Source: Thinopyrum elongatum
Taxonomy: Eukaryota > Streptophyta > Magnoliopsida > Poales > Poaceae
Length of the DNA stretch: 64,000 nucleotides
Direction: 5' to 3'
NCBI GenBank assembly: GCA_011799875.1
Contig: CM022298.1
Coordinates: forward strand, 191,726,423-191,790,422
Position numbers and translations under genes: made by a program. Below the pieces are notes generated by a model. That model searched no databases. It was not told the DNA's origin and saw only the letters and a program-made list of their open reading frames with translations. Below are positions 1 to 11,045 of this stretch, piece by piece (position 1 is the stretch's first letter; each line of letters starts with the position of its first letter).

Positions 1-1513
1 CTCCCCTGGATATGGTTCAACGGCGCTGATGTGAATGCTGGGTGGCCTGCGGGGAAACAAAGATCGCCTGACGTAGTAATAATTTCTCGATGGACCCAAT
101 AATATTCACAAATACTCATACAGCGGGCACGATAGTTCCCGGAATCTCCTACTCTAATGTCTGAGTGGTATATCATTCTTGATTTGTTTTCGTCTCACAT
201 CCCACCAACCAATCTTCTCACGTTGGTTTTTTTATCCCACAATGAAGACTTTCCTACCTTTTCAAAATTTCATAACAGAAGATGTTACAAAAGGGCAAGA
301 AACGATAACACTTACCATCAATAAAATTCAGTTTCATGACATCAATTAGAATCCTACCTTTCATAAATGCATTGATCTTTGCCCTTTGTCGCTAAGTATT
401 ACGAGTCTCTACCCTAAAGGAGCAGTCGTACGCATTTCATTCGTTAGTTTACCACCTCGCCCCCATACGATCGATAGAAACAACCGCCAGCAGTTTTTTC
501 CGTTCTGGTACATTCCGATTCTCCTTCTCAATCCTTCCACATTCCTGATAATGGTTTTACTTTCCAAATCCAACCCCACCCGGATTGCCTCCCGTCCAAT
601 CCCTCTCGTCCCTTAAGCTGAAAGTGGAAAGTTGGAAATAACTGCTCCCAGGAATTCACCTAGTAGTATACATATATGCCAAGAGAGGGAGAGATAAACA
701 TGGCAGGGAGAGACATTACAGAGTGCATGCAAGCCCATGCCCTCGTACAAGCCTTGAAAGCGAGGCTATGCGGTTACACATTAGTTCATAGATGTACATA
801 AAACAAACCTTGCAGCAGCCATGGAGAAGAGAGGCATAGCATATGAAATGTCAGGGGAGCGCGGGGCGCCTCTGGCCCTTCGCGCTAGAAAAGGAATGGC
901 CGGGCAGCGAAGGTCCCCAGCCCACAACGTCGCTGCTGCTTGCTTTGCTCATCCTCCTCCCTTCACCCCCAACCTCTAACTCGACCTCGCGGCTGCCGCG
1001 ACACACCGCAGATGGCCAAGTCCTGCACGACGCCTACAGCCCATTCATAGAGGACGGCCACCGTGTGGCCACCGCCACAAGTTGCACGTCTTTGTACGTG
1101 GCCCACGCGATGCCTTGTCGGCGTTGGCTGCTAACCACGACGACGATGTCGCCGAAGCTTTTCGGCGGCCTTGGGAGGTTGAGGGGGTCACCGCCCGGCC
1201 GAACGCCTCATCCGGTTCCACAGGCCGCTGCCGCCGGCCCAGCCGCTTGCCTGCTCCACTGGGGCTACTCGGTGCACGTCACCGCTAATGCCTGTTTTGG
1301 CCGTCTCCATCCCGCCGGTGGCCCTCTCGTGGTTGCGTTTACTTGGTCGACAATGTCCGTCACTGCGCAGAGAAAAAGAAACAAGGCGAAACTTTTGAAT
1401 TAGAAGTATGTGTATGTGTTGATCTTGGCAGGTGTTCCGGTTGTTCATTACCGGTGGCGTGTGAGGCAGCTGGGAATGACCGGCATCACTCTGTGTTGTT
1501 GTCAAACTTTTAT
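1..1513 (+). repeat. Left copy of a 1.5 kb duplicated gene-island segment
   Basis: This stretch matches 13651-15115 base for base over long runs, from the CTCCCCTGGATATG segment to the TTTATGTGAATTGTTCC segment. The two differ by one-base insertions or deletions every 10-20 bases, and the left copy is the longer (about 1513 against 1465 bases), so it is insertion-rich. The homology starts at base 1, so the duplication probably extends left of the window. The match stops near 1513, where GC-rich and CACTA sequence begins. Any reading frame here is broken by the indels and should not be trusted. The pattern fits uncorrected long-read sequence better than ordinary divergence, but a decayed real duplicate cannot be excluded. 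Confidence 0.85.
843..1513 (+). pseudogene. RRM-like gene fragment, left copy, frame-shattered
   Basis: This is the counterpart of the fragment at 14530-15110. Pieces such as DDDVAEAF and a 'GEVEGVT'-like stretch can be found only by hopping between frames, because small insertions interrupt every frame. No continuous protein can be given. The right copy is the better guide to the underlying gene, and it too is frame-disturbed. I infer shared origin from nucleotide identity, not from protein evidence here. Confidence 0.4.
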
Positions 1514-1514
1514 G

Positions 1515-1690
1515 TGAATTGTTCCTCTTGCTCTGCGGGAGGGGGCGGCGGCGGCGGCCTGCGCGGGAGGGGGCGGCGGCGGCGGCGGCCTGTGCGGGAG
1601 GGGGCGGCGGCGGCGGCCTGCGCGCGTGCGGGAGGCAGAGGGTGGGGAGGCGGGAGAAAGAGATGGAGGAGGGCGCGCGCGCGGGGGGCC
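1515..1690. repeat. GGC-rich low-complexity tract
   Basis: Runs of GGC/GCG with the recurring phrase GCGGGAGGGGGCGGCGG (about three times between 1541 and 1625), followed by a GA-rich and GCGC-rich stretch. It gives long spurious frames on both strands. It sits exactly where the duplicated segment ends and may be the inner or terminal part of the adjoining CACTA element. Confidence 0.7.
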
Positions 1691-2108
1691 AAATTAACCC
1701 CCCGCATTGCCGTCTGTTTTTTTTTTCTCTTTGTCGTCTGCTGCTTTGCCGTCCGCCAGCAGACGGCAAAGAGGATGACCGTTAGACGGCCACCGCCGTG
1801 AAACTGTGGGCCCCTCTTACCTCTTTGCCGTCTGCTGGCAGACGACAAAGAAGTGGCCCGTGTGACCTACCCAGTGCAGTACCCCCGTGGGGTCCATTTT
1901 GGACTTTGCCGTCTGCTGGCGGATGGCAAAGAACTCTTTGCCGTCTGCTGGCGGACGGCAAAGAGCTCGCAGATGGCAAAGACCCTGTTTGCCATCAGCT
2001 GGTTCTTTGCCGTCTGCTTTGAGAAGACAGACGGCAAAGAGCCTCTTTGCCATCAGCTGGCAGACGGCAAAGAGCTGGCAGATGGCAAAGACCCAGATTC
2101 CAGTAGTG
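1690..2108 (-). mobile_element. CACTA (En/Spm) transposon terminus with subterminal repeat array
   Basis: Read on the minus strand, the element begins CACTACTGGAATCTGG (ending at 2103-2108 as GTAGTG on the plus strand). Inside lie at least six palindromic units of the form CTTTGCCGTCTGC...GCAGACGGCAAAG between about 1706 and 2095. A CACTAC tip followed by many short direct and inverted subterminal repeats is the hallmark of CACTA elements, whose transposase binds them. No transposase is present and no second tip was seen to the left, so this is a truncated or non-autonomous copy. It abuts an LTR tip at 2109. Confidence 0.75.
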
Positions 2109-2171
2109 CTTAGGCTTGATCGTGCGCATTTGCGTGTATGATTAGTGCACGATTAAGCCGGGGTCGTCACA
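2109..2171 (+). mobile_element. Inverted LTR tip of the element-1 family
   Basis: These 63 bases are the reverse complement of the LTR edge at 7208-7270 with few changes (CTTAGGCTTGATCGTG... ending GGGGTCGTCACA). In a simple minus-strand element the opposite LTR end (TGTAACA...) would be expected here. The fragment therefore comes from a second, oppositely oriented family member or from a rearrangement. It joins directly into integrase coding sequence at 2172 with no primer site between, so it is not a normal LTR-internal junction. Confidence 0.7.
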
Positions 2172-5051
2172 ATATGCTGAACTCCAGGTAATGTGAGTTC
2201 CCATAGCTTCTTGGAAACTTTCCCAGAATTTGGAAGTGAAAAGACTGCCATGGTCCGAACTGATCTCCTTCGGAATACCGTGGAGTGAAATAATTCTGGA
2301 GATATACAGCTCTGCTAACTAACTAGCAGTGATAGTCTCCTTGACAGGCAGAAAATGTGCAACTTTGGAAAGTTGGTCGACGACGACAAGAATAGCATCA
2401 TGACCCTTCTGAGACTTGGGAAGACCAGTAATGAAATCCATTTGAACCTTATCCCATTTCCACAAAGGAATAGGAAGTGGTTGAAGAATTCCAGCAGGCT
2501 TCTGATTTTCTGCTTTCACGCGACGACATATGTCACATTCAGCAACATATCGAGCAATGTCCTGCTTCATTCTGTATCACCAGTACCTTTGACGGAGATC
2601 ACGATACATCTTGGTGCTTCCCGGATGGATAGACAGCGGTGTATCATGAGCCTCCTTCATGACCTTGTTAGTCATAAGCCCGAAACGAGGTACCATAATG
2701 CGGTCTCTGAAATACAAGGTTCTGTCTTCAGCAATTGAGAAATCCCTGTACTTCTCGAGGTGAAGCTCTTTCTTCATTAGATCTACTTCAGCATCTTTGG
2801 CTTGCGCAATCTTTACAGCTTTCTCAAGATCTGGCTGTACCACAAGGTTATTAAGAGAACCCTGCGGAACGATACAGACGTTCAACTTGCGCAGTTCTTC
2901 ATAAAGATAGGGTTGAGCTTGCTTAACCATGAGGTTGTTGCAATAGGACTTGCGGCTCAAGGCATTAGCCATTACATTAGCCTTGCCAGGTGTATAAGAA
3001 ATACCACAGTCATAGTCCGTGATTGTTTCCAACCATCGCTGCTGACGGAGATTAAGATTCGGTTGAGTGAACAAATACTTCAAGCTTTGATGATCAGTAT
3101 AAATCTCACATCGGTTACCAAGAAGGTAATGTCGCCACTGCTTCAAAGCATAGATCACAGCAGCGAGTTCGAGATCATGCACTGGATAGTTTTCTTCATG
3201 CGGACGCAATTGTCGCGAGGCATATGCAATTACCTTTCGCTCTTGCATTAGGACACAGCCTAATCCTTGACGAGAGGCATCACAATATATCACAAAGTCC
3301 TTGCGAGAATCGGGAGGAGCAAGCACTGGAGTAGAAGTAAGCTTGTCCTTGAGGGTCTTGAAACTCTCCTGACATTTGTCTGTCCACTCAAACTTAACGC
3401 CTTTGTGGAGCAGGTTAGTCAGGGGCTTGGCAATCTTGGAAAAGTTCTCGACGAATCGGCGGCAATAACTTGCAAGGCCGAGAAAACTTCTCACTTGCTT
3501 GGCATTCTTCGAAGGAGTCCAGTCAAGAATAGCCTGAACACGCTCCGGGTTAATGGCAATACCGTCCTTGGAAATCACATGTCCAAGGTAGGTTACTTCA
3601 GAAAGCCAGAATTCACATTTGGAGTACTTGGCATACAACTTGTGCTCTCGAAGCCTCTCTAGAACAAGGCGAAGATGTTCGGCATGTTCTTCCTTATTCT
3701 TCGAATATACTAGAATATCATCCAGATAAACCACGACGAACTTGTCGAGGTAATCCATGAATATATAATTCATCAGGCGGGAGAACGTAGTTGGAGCATT
3801 TGTTAGGACAAATGACATAACGGTGTACTCATAGGAGCCATAATGAGTAACAAATGCAGTCTTTGGAATATCATCTTTGCGGACACGGATCTGGTGATAA
3901 CCCAACCTCAAGTCGAGTTTAGAGAACACCGAAGATCCAGCAAGTTGATCATATAAATCATTGATCCGGGGAAGCGGATATTTATTCTGAATGGTTGCCT
4001 GGTTGATAGGACAGTAATCTTGGACCAACCTATTCGTACCATCTTTCTTCTTGACAAAGAGAGACGGTGCTCCCCAGGCAGAGGAACTAGGGCGGATGAA
4101 GCCCTTCTTAAGTGACTTGTCGATCTCTTCCTTTAGCTCGAGAAGGTGGTGCGGAGGCATCTTGTAAGGACGCTCCGCAATAGGAGTGGTGCCAGGCTTC
4201 AAGTCGATAACAAACTCGACAGCTCTAGCAAGGGGTATTCCTGGAAGTTCTTCTGGAAAAACATCCTGGAAGTCAAAGACGACTGGAATGTTTTCGATGC
4301 CCTCAAGCGGAGATGTGTTTAATGCATTCAAGGCATAAATCTGAGCCTCGGCGTTCTGAGTGAGGTGAGCATGATAATTCACTATCTCATCTGATGGGTG
4401 TAGGAGGTGTACAACCTTAGTGGCGCAATTGATTGAGGCGTAATGAGTCTTCAACCAATCCATTCCCAGAATAAGATCAATCGAGGAAGACTCGAGTATA
4501 ATGGGAGAAGCGCGGAACTTTAACCCTTCAATATCAATGATGACATCGGGGCTGAACACGAAGGCTCGGCACTGGCCCGCGGGAGTGTTTACGGCAAAAG
4601 AATGGTGTAGCGCTTCACTTCTAATGTCATGCATGAGTGCAAAATGTTCTGACATGAATGAATGCGATGCTCCTGAATCAAATAAAACAGATGCTGGTAC
4701 TGAATTAACAAGAAGTGTACCCATCACGGTTTCAGGTTGATCCTGAGCTTCAGCCATGTTGACGTGATAGTTCTGTCCACGACCATAAGAAGGCCTGACA
4801 TTGTTGTTACGCTGCTGAGGAATTCCACGGCCATTACCACGGCCAGCAGGAGGAAGAGCTAGCTGGTTCTGACTCTGAGAACAGTCTCTGGCACGGTGAC
4901 CTGGCTGGCCACACTTGAAGCAGAGTCCACTGTCTGGACGTGGTGTAGGAGCTCGAGGGGGAGGGGCTCGAAGAGGCTGCCTCGGTGGTGGAGGAGGCAG
5001 GCGAGGTGTAGCATAAGCAGGACTGTACACTGGAGCTGTTGGACGGTACAT
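2172..5051 (-). pseudogene. pol: Gypsy protease-RT-RNase H-integrase polyprotein, broken
   Basis: An 824-codon frame (5051 to 2577) starts within the nucleocapsid region, with a CCHC zinc knuckle ([14 protein letters not shown]) near residue 43. Next come an aspartic protease ([11 protein letters not shown]), reverse transcriptase with the catalytic YLDDILVYS box, and RNase H ([22 protein letters not shown]). The frame stops at 2574-2576 where family members carry Trp, then continues in the same frame into integrase (zinc-binding CDICRR, catalytic MDFITGLP). Another stop follows near 2316, and coding ends at 2172 before the usual HPQTDGQ segment. Several normally invariant residues are changed, for example MSFVLTNAP where MSFGLTNAP is usual. 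It is therefore an enzyme relic. Confidence 0.9.
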
Positions 5052-5797
5052 GCTCTATGGAATCCAGATGTGGCGCTTCTGGGAAGACAAGCCCGAAGAT
5101 GAGCCCGCTTCACGGGTGCGTCTGGTCGCTTCCTTGTGCTTCTTTAGACCAGTCTCGACCATAATAGCCTTGTTCACCAAGGTGGCGAAGTCAGGAAAGT
5201 CTTGGATGAGCAGGGCTAGCTGAATGTCATGGTGTAGCCCTTCACGGAACTTCTCCTACCTACGAGCATCAGTGGGGATGTCTTCTTCAGCATAATGAGA
5301 CAAGTCAAGGAACTCTCGCTGGTAGACCTCCACAGTCTTGTTGTCTTGAACGAGGCTGCGGAACTCGGCCTTCTTCTGATCTATAACTCCTTGCGGAATA
5401 TACGGGGCACGAAAAGCAGCCTTGAATTCCACCCAGGTGACGATAGTTCCAGGAGGTAGGGTATGTCTGTGAGTTGCCCACCATTGTGCTACGGGTCCCT
5501 TCGAGAAGTATGTCGCGAATGTGACATAGCTGACAGGGGAACATCAGCTGACTCCATCTCATAGAAGATGTCACGCAGCCAGTCATCGGCATCCAGCGGA
5601 TTAACTATGTTGCGGAATACCGATGGGTTGAGACACACAAACTCTGGCAGTGTGATTGAACCTGGCTGATGGTTGGCATTGGGAGGGGGAAATTGATCCA
5701 TAATCCCCATCATGAACTGTTGGTTGAGTTCAAATTGTTGCATCATCACAGCCATATAGTCAGGTGGTGGCGGCGGTGGTGGATTGTTATCACCCAT
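5052..5797 (-). pseudogene. gag: Gypsy gag capsid region, frameshifted
   Basis: The minus-strand start at 5797 gives a proline-run N-terminus (MGDNNPPPPPPP), a Gln/Met-rich helix and the capsid phrase DADDWLRDIFYEM. After about 5500 the reading continues only in another frame, and a further shift or stop lies between 5305 and 5052 before the zinc-knuckle part of the downstream frame. The product would be the capsid protein that packages element RNA in the cytoplasm. With at least two frame changes, no working capsid can be made. It sits immediately upstream of pol in the standard order. Confidence 0.8.
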
Positions 5798-6043
5798 CCT
5801 GCTAAATTCAACAGGGGTAGTTTAGCAGAAGCCATTACGAGTGTTTAGCAACCAACATGATGTAACACGATGGAATTTAAGTAATGTAACAGATACTTAA
5901 CAGTAGTCATTTAAGACATACAGAACCATACAGAGTCAGTTACATTCGGACAGCATAACGGTGCAAATTCAAAAGCTAGACATGCTAGGCGGCACGCAGG
6001 CACGCGGTAAGGAAGTACACAACGAGACATAGCAAAGGCTACA
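5798..6043 (-). other. Spacer between extra ORF and gag
   Basis: About 245 bases with no convincing frame or motif. It presumably forms the intergenic leader in front of gag in element 1. Confidence 0.5.
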
Positions 6044-6814
6044 TCAACGTCGGAGAAAACCACTGAAACGGGGTAGCTGCAAGTGCGGACGTTGGGTGTT
6101 CGTCGCAGAAGGATCCTGCGCTCCATGTGCACTCTGATGCAGAACCCGGTCTCGAACTGAAAGAAGAGGTCCACGTGCAGGTGTGTGACCTCCCACAGCA
6201 GGCCAATCGATCCCTGGCGGCATCTCGGTCCTGCGCGGGTAGAGGATGTGCTCCGGATGTATCCCTGCACGAACAGCTGGTAGCAACTGCGTCATAGCCT
6301 CGTAGAGTCGTACTCGAGTGGCAAATAACTCGATGGCAAGAGCCCGAACAGTGCGATCCAGAGCCTGAGTACACTGAATCAGAACTCGCGGATCGTAGCG
6401 ACAAGGCTCGTACGGGGTACAGATAGATGTGTAGTATCCAGTAGCATCTCCAGCAAGGGTATACGGAATGTATCGAAACTCAGAGACATCCAAGCTAGCG
6501 CTGTGGTCTCCTCGGAGACGTGCGACAGCAGAGTTGGCGGCATCGTGGACTGCCATCTCAATCGTCACGCCGATACCGTGGAAAAGGAACAGCTCAGTGT
6601 CTGAGTCATCCTGCTGATCATAGATGCGAACATCAGCATAGTACTACTCCTGGTTAAACTCGTGGTATACCTCATAGACCATGTACTCAGGGTACCAGCG
6701 GTAACCCAGTCTGGTCAGGAGGGCGATCAGGACAGCTGGAAACCCAGGGGCATTACGAGCGCAAGTGCGAAGCACAAGCTGCGTCGTAGGGCGTGGTGGA
6801 AATAGATGATCCAT
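6044..6814 (-). pseudogene. Extra ORF between primer site and gag, function unknown
   Basis: On the sense strand of element 1 a frame runs from ATG at 6812-6814 to a stop at 6044, about 257 codons, broken once by a TAG near 6645. It begins MDHLFPPRPTTQLVLRTC. It is rich in Tyr, Arg and Leu, with a central region of alternating helices around residues 85-190 and a Pro/Arg-rich tail. It has no protease, RT, zinc-knuckle or chromodomain motif. Similar proteins occur at this place in other grass Gypsy elements as far as I recall, but I know no function for them. The single stop in a long frame suggests it was recently coding. It could be a captured host gene or an element-specific accessory protein. 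Confidence 0.6.
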
Positions 6815-7192
6815 CTGAAATTAAGAGGTTCAGAATTGTCATATGACGAGGTGAAATATAACAGATCTCGGAGAGAAAGGTTAAACAAAACAATGGAAAG
6901 GAAAATGATTATCAGAATAATCAAATCAATGACAGGGAAATCGCAAAGATATCCAGCTCTCCGGGTGGACGGAATTCACGAGATCCTAAGTGTCGGCGTT
7001 AGTTAATTTAATAAACCCGAATAGGAGAGAGATTAGAGTCCCAGAGTAAAGACGAGGAATAAAAGTTCCTAATACCACCTAGTTGGCGACGTGGGCCCGT
7101 AAGCCACACAACCAAGTTAGTAAAACAGTTTTCGGACCACTAGGCTCAACTTCGGCCAAGGAATTGGAAAGAGGGATTCCTAGAGGCAGTCG

Positions 7193-7205
7193 GCTCTGAT
7201 ACCAA
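7193..7205 (-). other. Primer-binding site, tRNA-Met type (element 1)
   Basis: On the minus strand TTGGTATCAGAGC follows the LTR edge after two bases. This is the classical complement to the 3' end of plant initiator tRNA-Met and marks where minus-strand DNA synthesis begins. It fixes the orientation of element 1 and the internal edge of its 5' LTR. Confidence 0.9.
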
Positions 7206-8663
7206 CCTGTGACGACCCCGGATAAATCATGCACTAATCATACACGCAAATGCACACGATCAAGCCTAAGGACTCACTTGAAGATATCACAACACAACTC
7301 TAAAACATAAATAAAGTCATACAAGCTTTATATTACAAGCCAGGGCCTCGAGGGCTTGAATACATAGCTCGATGGCATACAAGTGTCAGTGGAAGCATCA
7401 GATATCTGGGTACAGATATATTACAGAAATAGAGATAAGACTTTAGAAAGGTGGGGCAAAATAAAACACTACGATCGAAAGGCGTAGGCCTCCTGCCTAG
7501 GACCCTCCGAACCTACTCCTGGTCGTCGATCGGCTCCTCGTAGTAGTACTCGCTGGGAGGGTAGTAGTAGTAGTAGCCGTCAGTGTGGGCAGCTGGCTCC
7601 AGGGCTCCGTCGTCTGGTTGCGACAAATGGATAAGGGGAGAAAAAGAAAGTAAAGCAAACGTGAGTAGTCATCTGAAGTACTCAGCAAGCAAGGATCTAT
7701 ACTACATATGCAACATTTTCAACGGAAGGTTGTATATGTGGACTGGGCTGCAAAAATGCCAGAATAGAGGGGAGAGCCTAGTCCTATCGAAGACTAGCAT
7801 CTTCAAGCATCTTCATCAGTCTTGCAGCATTAGAAGAGTGCAGATTAGCATAATGTAAAGTATAGTAATGTTATCAACCTCGCCCAGAGATTCTTCCTCG
7901 ACTCCCTGCGAGAAAGTAATCCCAGAGCCATACTATCCAGTTATCTTCTCAAGAGTCCAGTTCTAGTTGTACCGATCGGGATACAACTCCGAGTGTCCGT
8001 TACTGTAGGACAGGCTATCGATAGATTAGTTCTTCCCTGCAGGGGTGCACCAACTTACCCACCACGCTTGCTTAACTCCGGCAGGACACACTTTCCTGGG
8101 TCATGCCCGGCCTCGGCCAAACGATACGCCGCAACCCGACCAAAAACTTAACAGAGAGGTCAGCACGCCGGACTAACCTATGCCCCCAGGGGTCTTGGGC
8201 CATCGCCCCGGGAACTCCTGCACGTTGCGTCAGGCGGCCGAAAGTAGACCTAGCCCCCTTAATACAAGCGCGGGCTTAACCAGTCCAATTCGGTGCGTGC
8301 CGCTTAGTCACTGACGTCTATTAAGCTCCGGCTGAAGTATACGACGCAGAACACCCATACTATGCCCACGTGATGGTTAGTGCTATCAGGCCAGAGGCCC
8401 CTTGGATCAAATATCCAAACCGTTAGTGTGTTGTGAGACTCACGAAAGATGTGACCCCATCGCCCCGTCTCGAGGACTTGCGGCAAGGGCTAAGAATGCC
8501 CGACCACGCCTCGTATTCAACTCTCGGGCACCCTCCAGGTCCACCCGACTCCACATCATTCGCAATTAAGCTCGCGCGGGTACCCCTCAGGGCTGACCCG
8601 TCTTTAGAAACATGGTTTAGTGTGAAGTCATAGTAACCATAGTAACCGTGTGTCTAACACCAA

Positions 8664-8905
8664 GGGGAACCCTGAGGAATCACCCTTGATGGAATTCCAC
8701 CTGATGTTATCATCAAGGTGAACGAAGGAGGAATCACCCTCGAGGTCCACACTTGAGAAGTTGCACGACGATGTCGTTATCGGGGGTGGTGTAGGAGGAA
8801 TCACCCTCGCTGACCACGACCGATTAACTAACCTACAAGGTTATCATCAGAAGTTCTGACGAGGTATCACCCTCATCACTCGATAGTAACCCAGTAGTGT
8901 CGAGC
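8664..8905 (-). other. Array of four core-sharing hairpins in LTR (copy A)
   Basis: The 14-base core GAGGWATCACCCTC (or a one-base variant) begins at 8674, 8728, 8795 and 8861, spaced 54, 67 and 66 bases. Each core folds on itself (GAGG with CCTC) and is flanked by a second, unit-specific stem, for example GTGGT with ACCAC around the third. Simple hairpins lie between units, such as AACCT-ACA-AGGTT at 8830-8842. On the element's sense strand the loop reads GAGG-GTGATW-CCTC. The same layout recurs at 29970-30190. Confidence 0.7.
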
Positions 8906-9839
8906 AACTAAGGGGAAGTGATGTGCGATGCCGGAGCCTGGTCTTCGATCCCGTTGACCGGGTCTTCTGATAATCCAGCGGGGCAGTCAGGATAAAGTGG
9001 GGTCTCTACCCAACCTATACTAAACAGTTTAGGATAAGCAGGTAGGTAACAATAGCAGGTTACAATAAACAGGCTATGCAGCAGAAATAGGATAACTGCA
9101 GCAACAATAACTTCTAATGCAAGCATAAGGGAGAAGAGAGTGGGCGATATCGGAATGCTCAAAAGAGGGGTGCTTGGCTGGTAGCTCGGCGGCAAGGGTC
9201 TGATCGTCAGGGGCGTAATCGACCTCCGGAGCTGCGTCGGTCTCGGGAGCTACGTCGACGTCGGGGTCTACCGAGAGAGAAGAGGAGGAAGAAACATGTA
9301 AATATATAGCAAACAATGCAATACAGGGCATGCCATGCCTAGAATGCAGTGCAGGGTTGACTAAAGATGCACCTAAGTCATTTTAGTTATTTTAGGATTA
9401 ACGCGGGATTTATTATCCGGTGATTATGCACTATTCATATACCGGAATCAGACGGAAAGTTGTAGGTTCTCCTACGTAGGGGGTTCCGACATCGAAACAG
9501 ACGACACGATCAGATTCGTCTCGTCGTTCTGATCAACTTTCATGTTTTAAGTTTTTCGATCTGAACTACGGTTTAAAAGTTATGAATTTTCAAAGATTTA
9601 AACATTTCTGGAATTTATTTATTTTATCAGAAAAGGAATTATGACATCAGCATGATGTGGGGATGACATCAGCAGTCAACAGAGCTAACCAGAGTCAAAC
9701 CTGACATGTGGGCCCCACATGTCAGCCTCTGTTAGTTAACAGAGTTTAAACTTAACTAAATAGTGTTAATTAGGCAGCTGGCCCCACATGTCATAGACTA
9801 ATTAACTTAATTAATTTATCTTTATTTATAAAACATTTT

Positions 9840-11045
9840 AGTTAATTAAAAGGGCGGTGGGGTCCGCGTGTCAGTGGCACAGTGGGCGCCCAGTCAGCAC
9901 GTTGACTGGTCAAACCAGTCAACGGGGGCCCCTGGGCCCACGGGCAGCGTCACTGGAGGTGGCCCTAGGCCTGCCAACGTGGCGGCGGCCAGCGGCTCGA
10001 CGCCGGCGACCTCCAAACGCGGCGGAGGGGCGCGACCGGCGTCGGAAATGCGCCACAGGGGGTCTTTTCGCGCGCAACCACTTGTGTTCGAAAGCTGGCG
10101 CTCGCGCGCGTCGCGTGGTGCTAACAGTTTCGCCGGAGGTGACCTAAATCGATGGCGGCGTCGACCGCGGCGGACGGTCGGAATCGGGCGGCGACGGAAT
10201 TCGATGAAGCGAACACGCTCGAGCCAAAAGGCTAGCGCAGGGGGCATCTACATGCGCAGGCGATCACGATGGCCGGCGCCACTTGACCATTTGGTCATCG
10301 TAGGCTCGCCGGCGACGAGCTGCGGTGGTGGCGCGTTCGGGCGTTCGTCGCAACAGCAGCAGCAGCGCACCCAAGGGCGAACTAGAGGGCGCGGAAGATG
10401 CTACGCAACACGGCGAGCGCGTTGGGCACCAGCCCGTGACCAAAGGGTCGACGGAAACACGCCGGCGATGTGCGCGGGCGGCGGCGCGATCAGGTGCTGC
10501 GGAGGGAGTATCTAGCGAGCGTGCGAGAGCGACCAGAGAGATGGGGAAGGAAGAGGGGCTCACAGCGGAGGCACACGGTGGCCCGGCGACGGTTTAGGAG
10601 CAGCAGAGGTGTTGGGGGCGCCGGAGATCGTCGGGGTCCAGGAAGAAGAGGGGCGTCTCGATCCACTGCTTGCGGTGCTCCCCGGCTCTCGTCCGTGGTC
10701 GGAGACGAAGCAGTCGACGACGACGGAGCTGATAGGCTTGGTGGCGAGGCGAGGCGACGGCGGTGGCTACGTGAACGCGGCGGCGCAGTCACGGTGACGC
10801 TCGGGCAAGCTCGAGCGCGAGCGTGAGAGCGAGGGAGAGGAAGGGGGAATGGATGAGGAGGAGCCATGGGGGAGGAACGAGCCAGGGGTCTTATCCCCTC
10901 GTCGGTGGAGCGTCGGTGGCGTCTGCGTGTCGACGAACGGCCGGAGCGCGCGCGGCGGCCACAGGGACGCTGACAGCGCGAGGGAGAGAGAAGGTGGAGG
11001 GAGGAGTGGGTCGGCTGGCTGGCTGGGCCTGCCACTGTGCACTAA
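9840..11045. repeat. GC-rich variable core of element-1 LTR
   Basis: About 1.2 kb of strongly GC-rich, CpG-rich sequence flanked by AT-rich LTR sequence. Long frames appear on both strands but have no recognisable domain and are typical of stop-poor GC-rich DNA. The related LTR at 28538-32550 has a GC-rich block in the same place (31140-32080) with largely different sequence. In GC-rich LTRs such blocks often sit near the transcription start, but no promoter motif could be pinned down here. Confidence 0.6.

Noticed and set aside
1510..1848. Gly/Arg- and Pro-rich frames over the GGC repeats
   Set aside because: Low-complexity translation of a simple repeat on both strands.
2109..2171. Idea that element 1's LTR has 63-base terminal inverted repeats
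   Set aside because: The opposite LTR end (11500-11534, and 32520-32550 in the relative) reads TGTAACA... and does not match, so the inverted tip must come from another copy or a rearrangement.
2355..3662. Plus-strand frames at 2355-2738, 2802-3251 and 3267-3662
   Set aside because: Antisense shadows of the clearly recognisable Gypsy pol on the minus strand.
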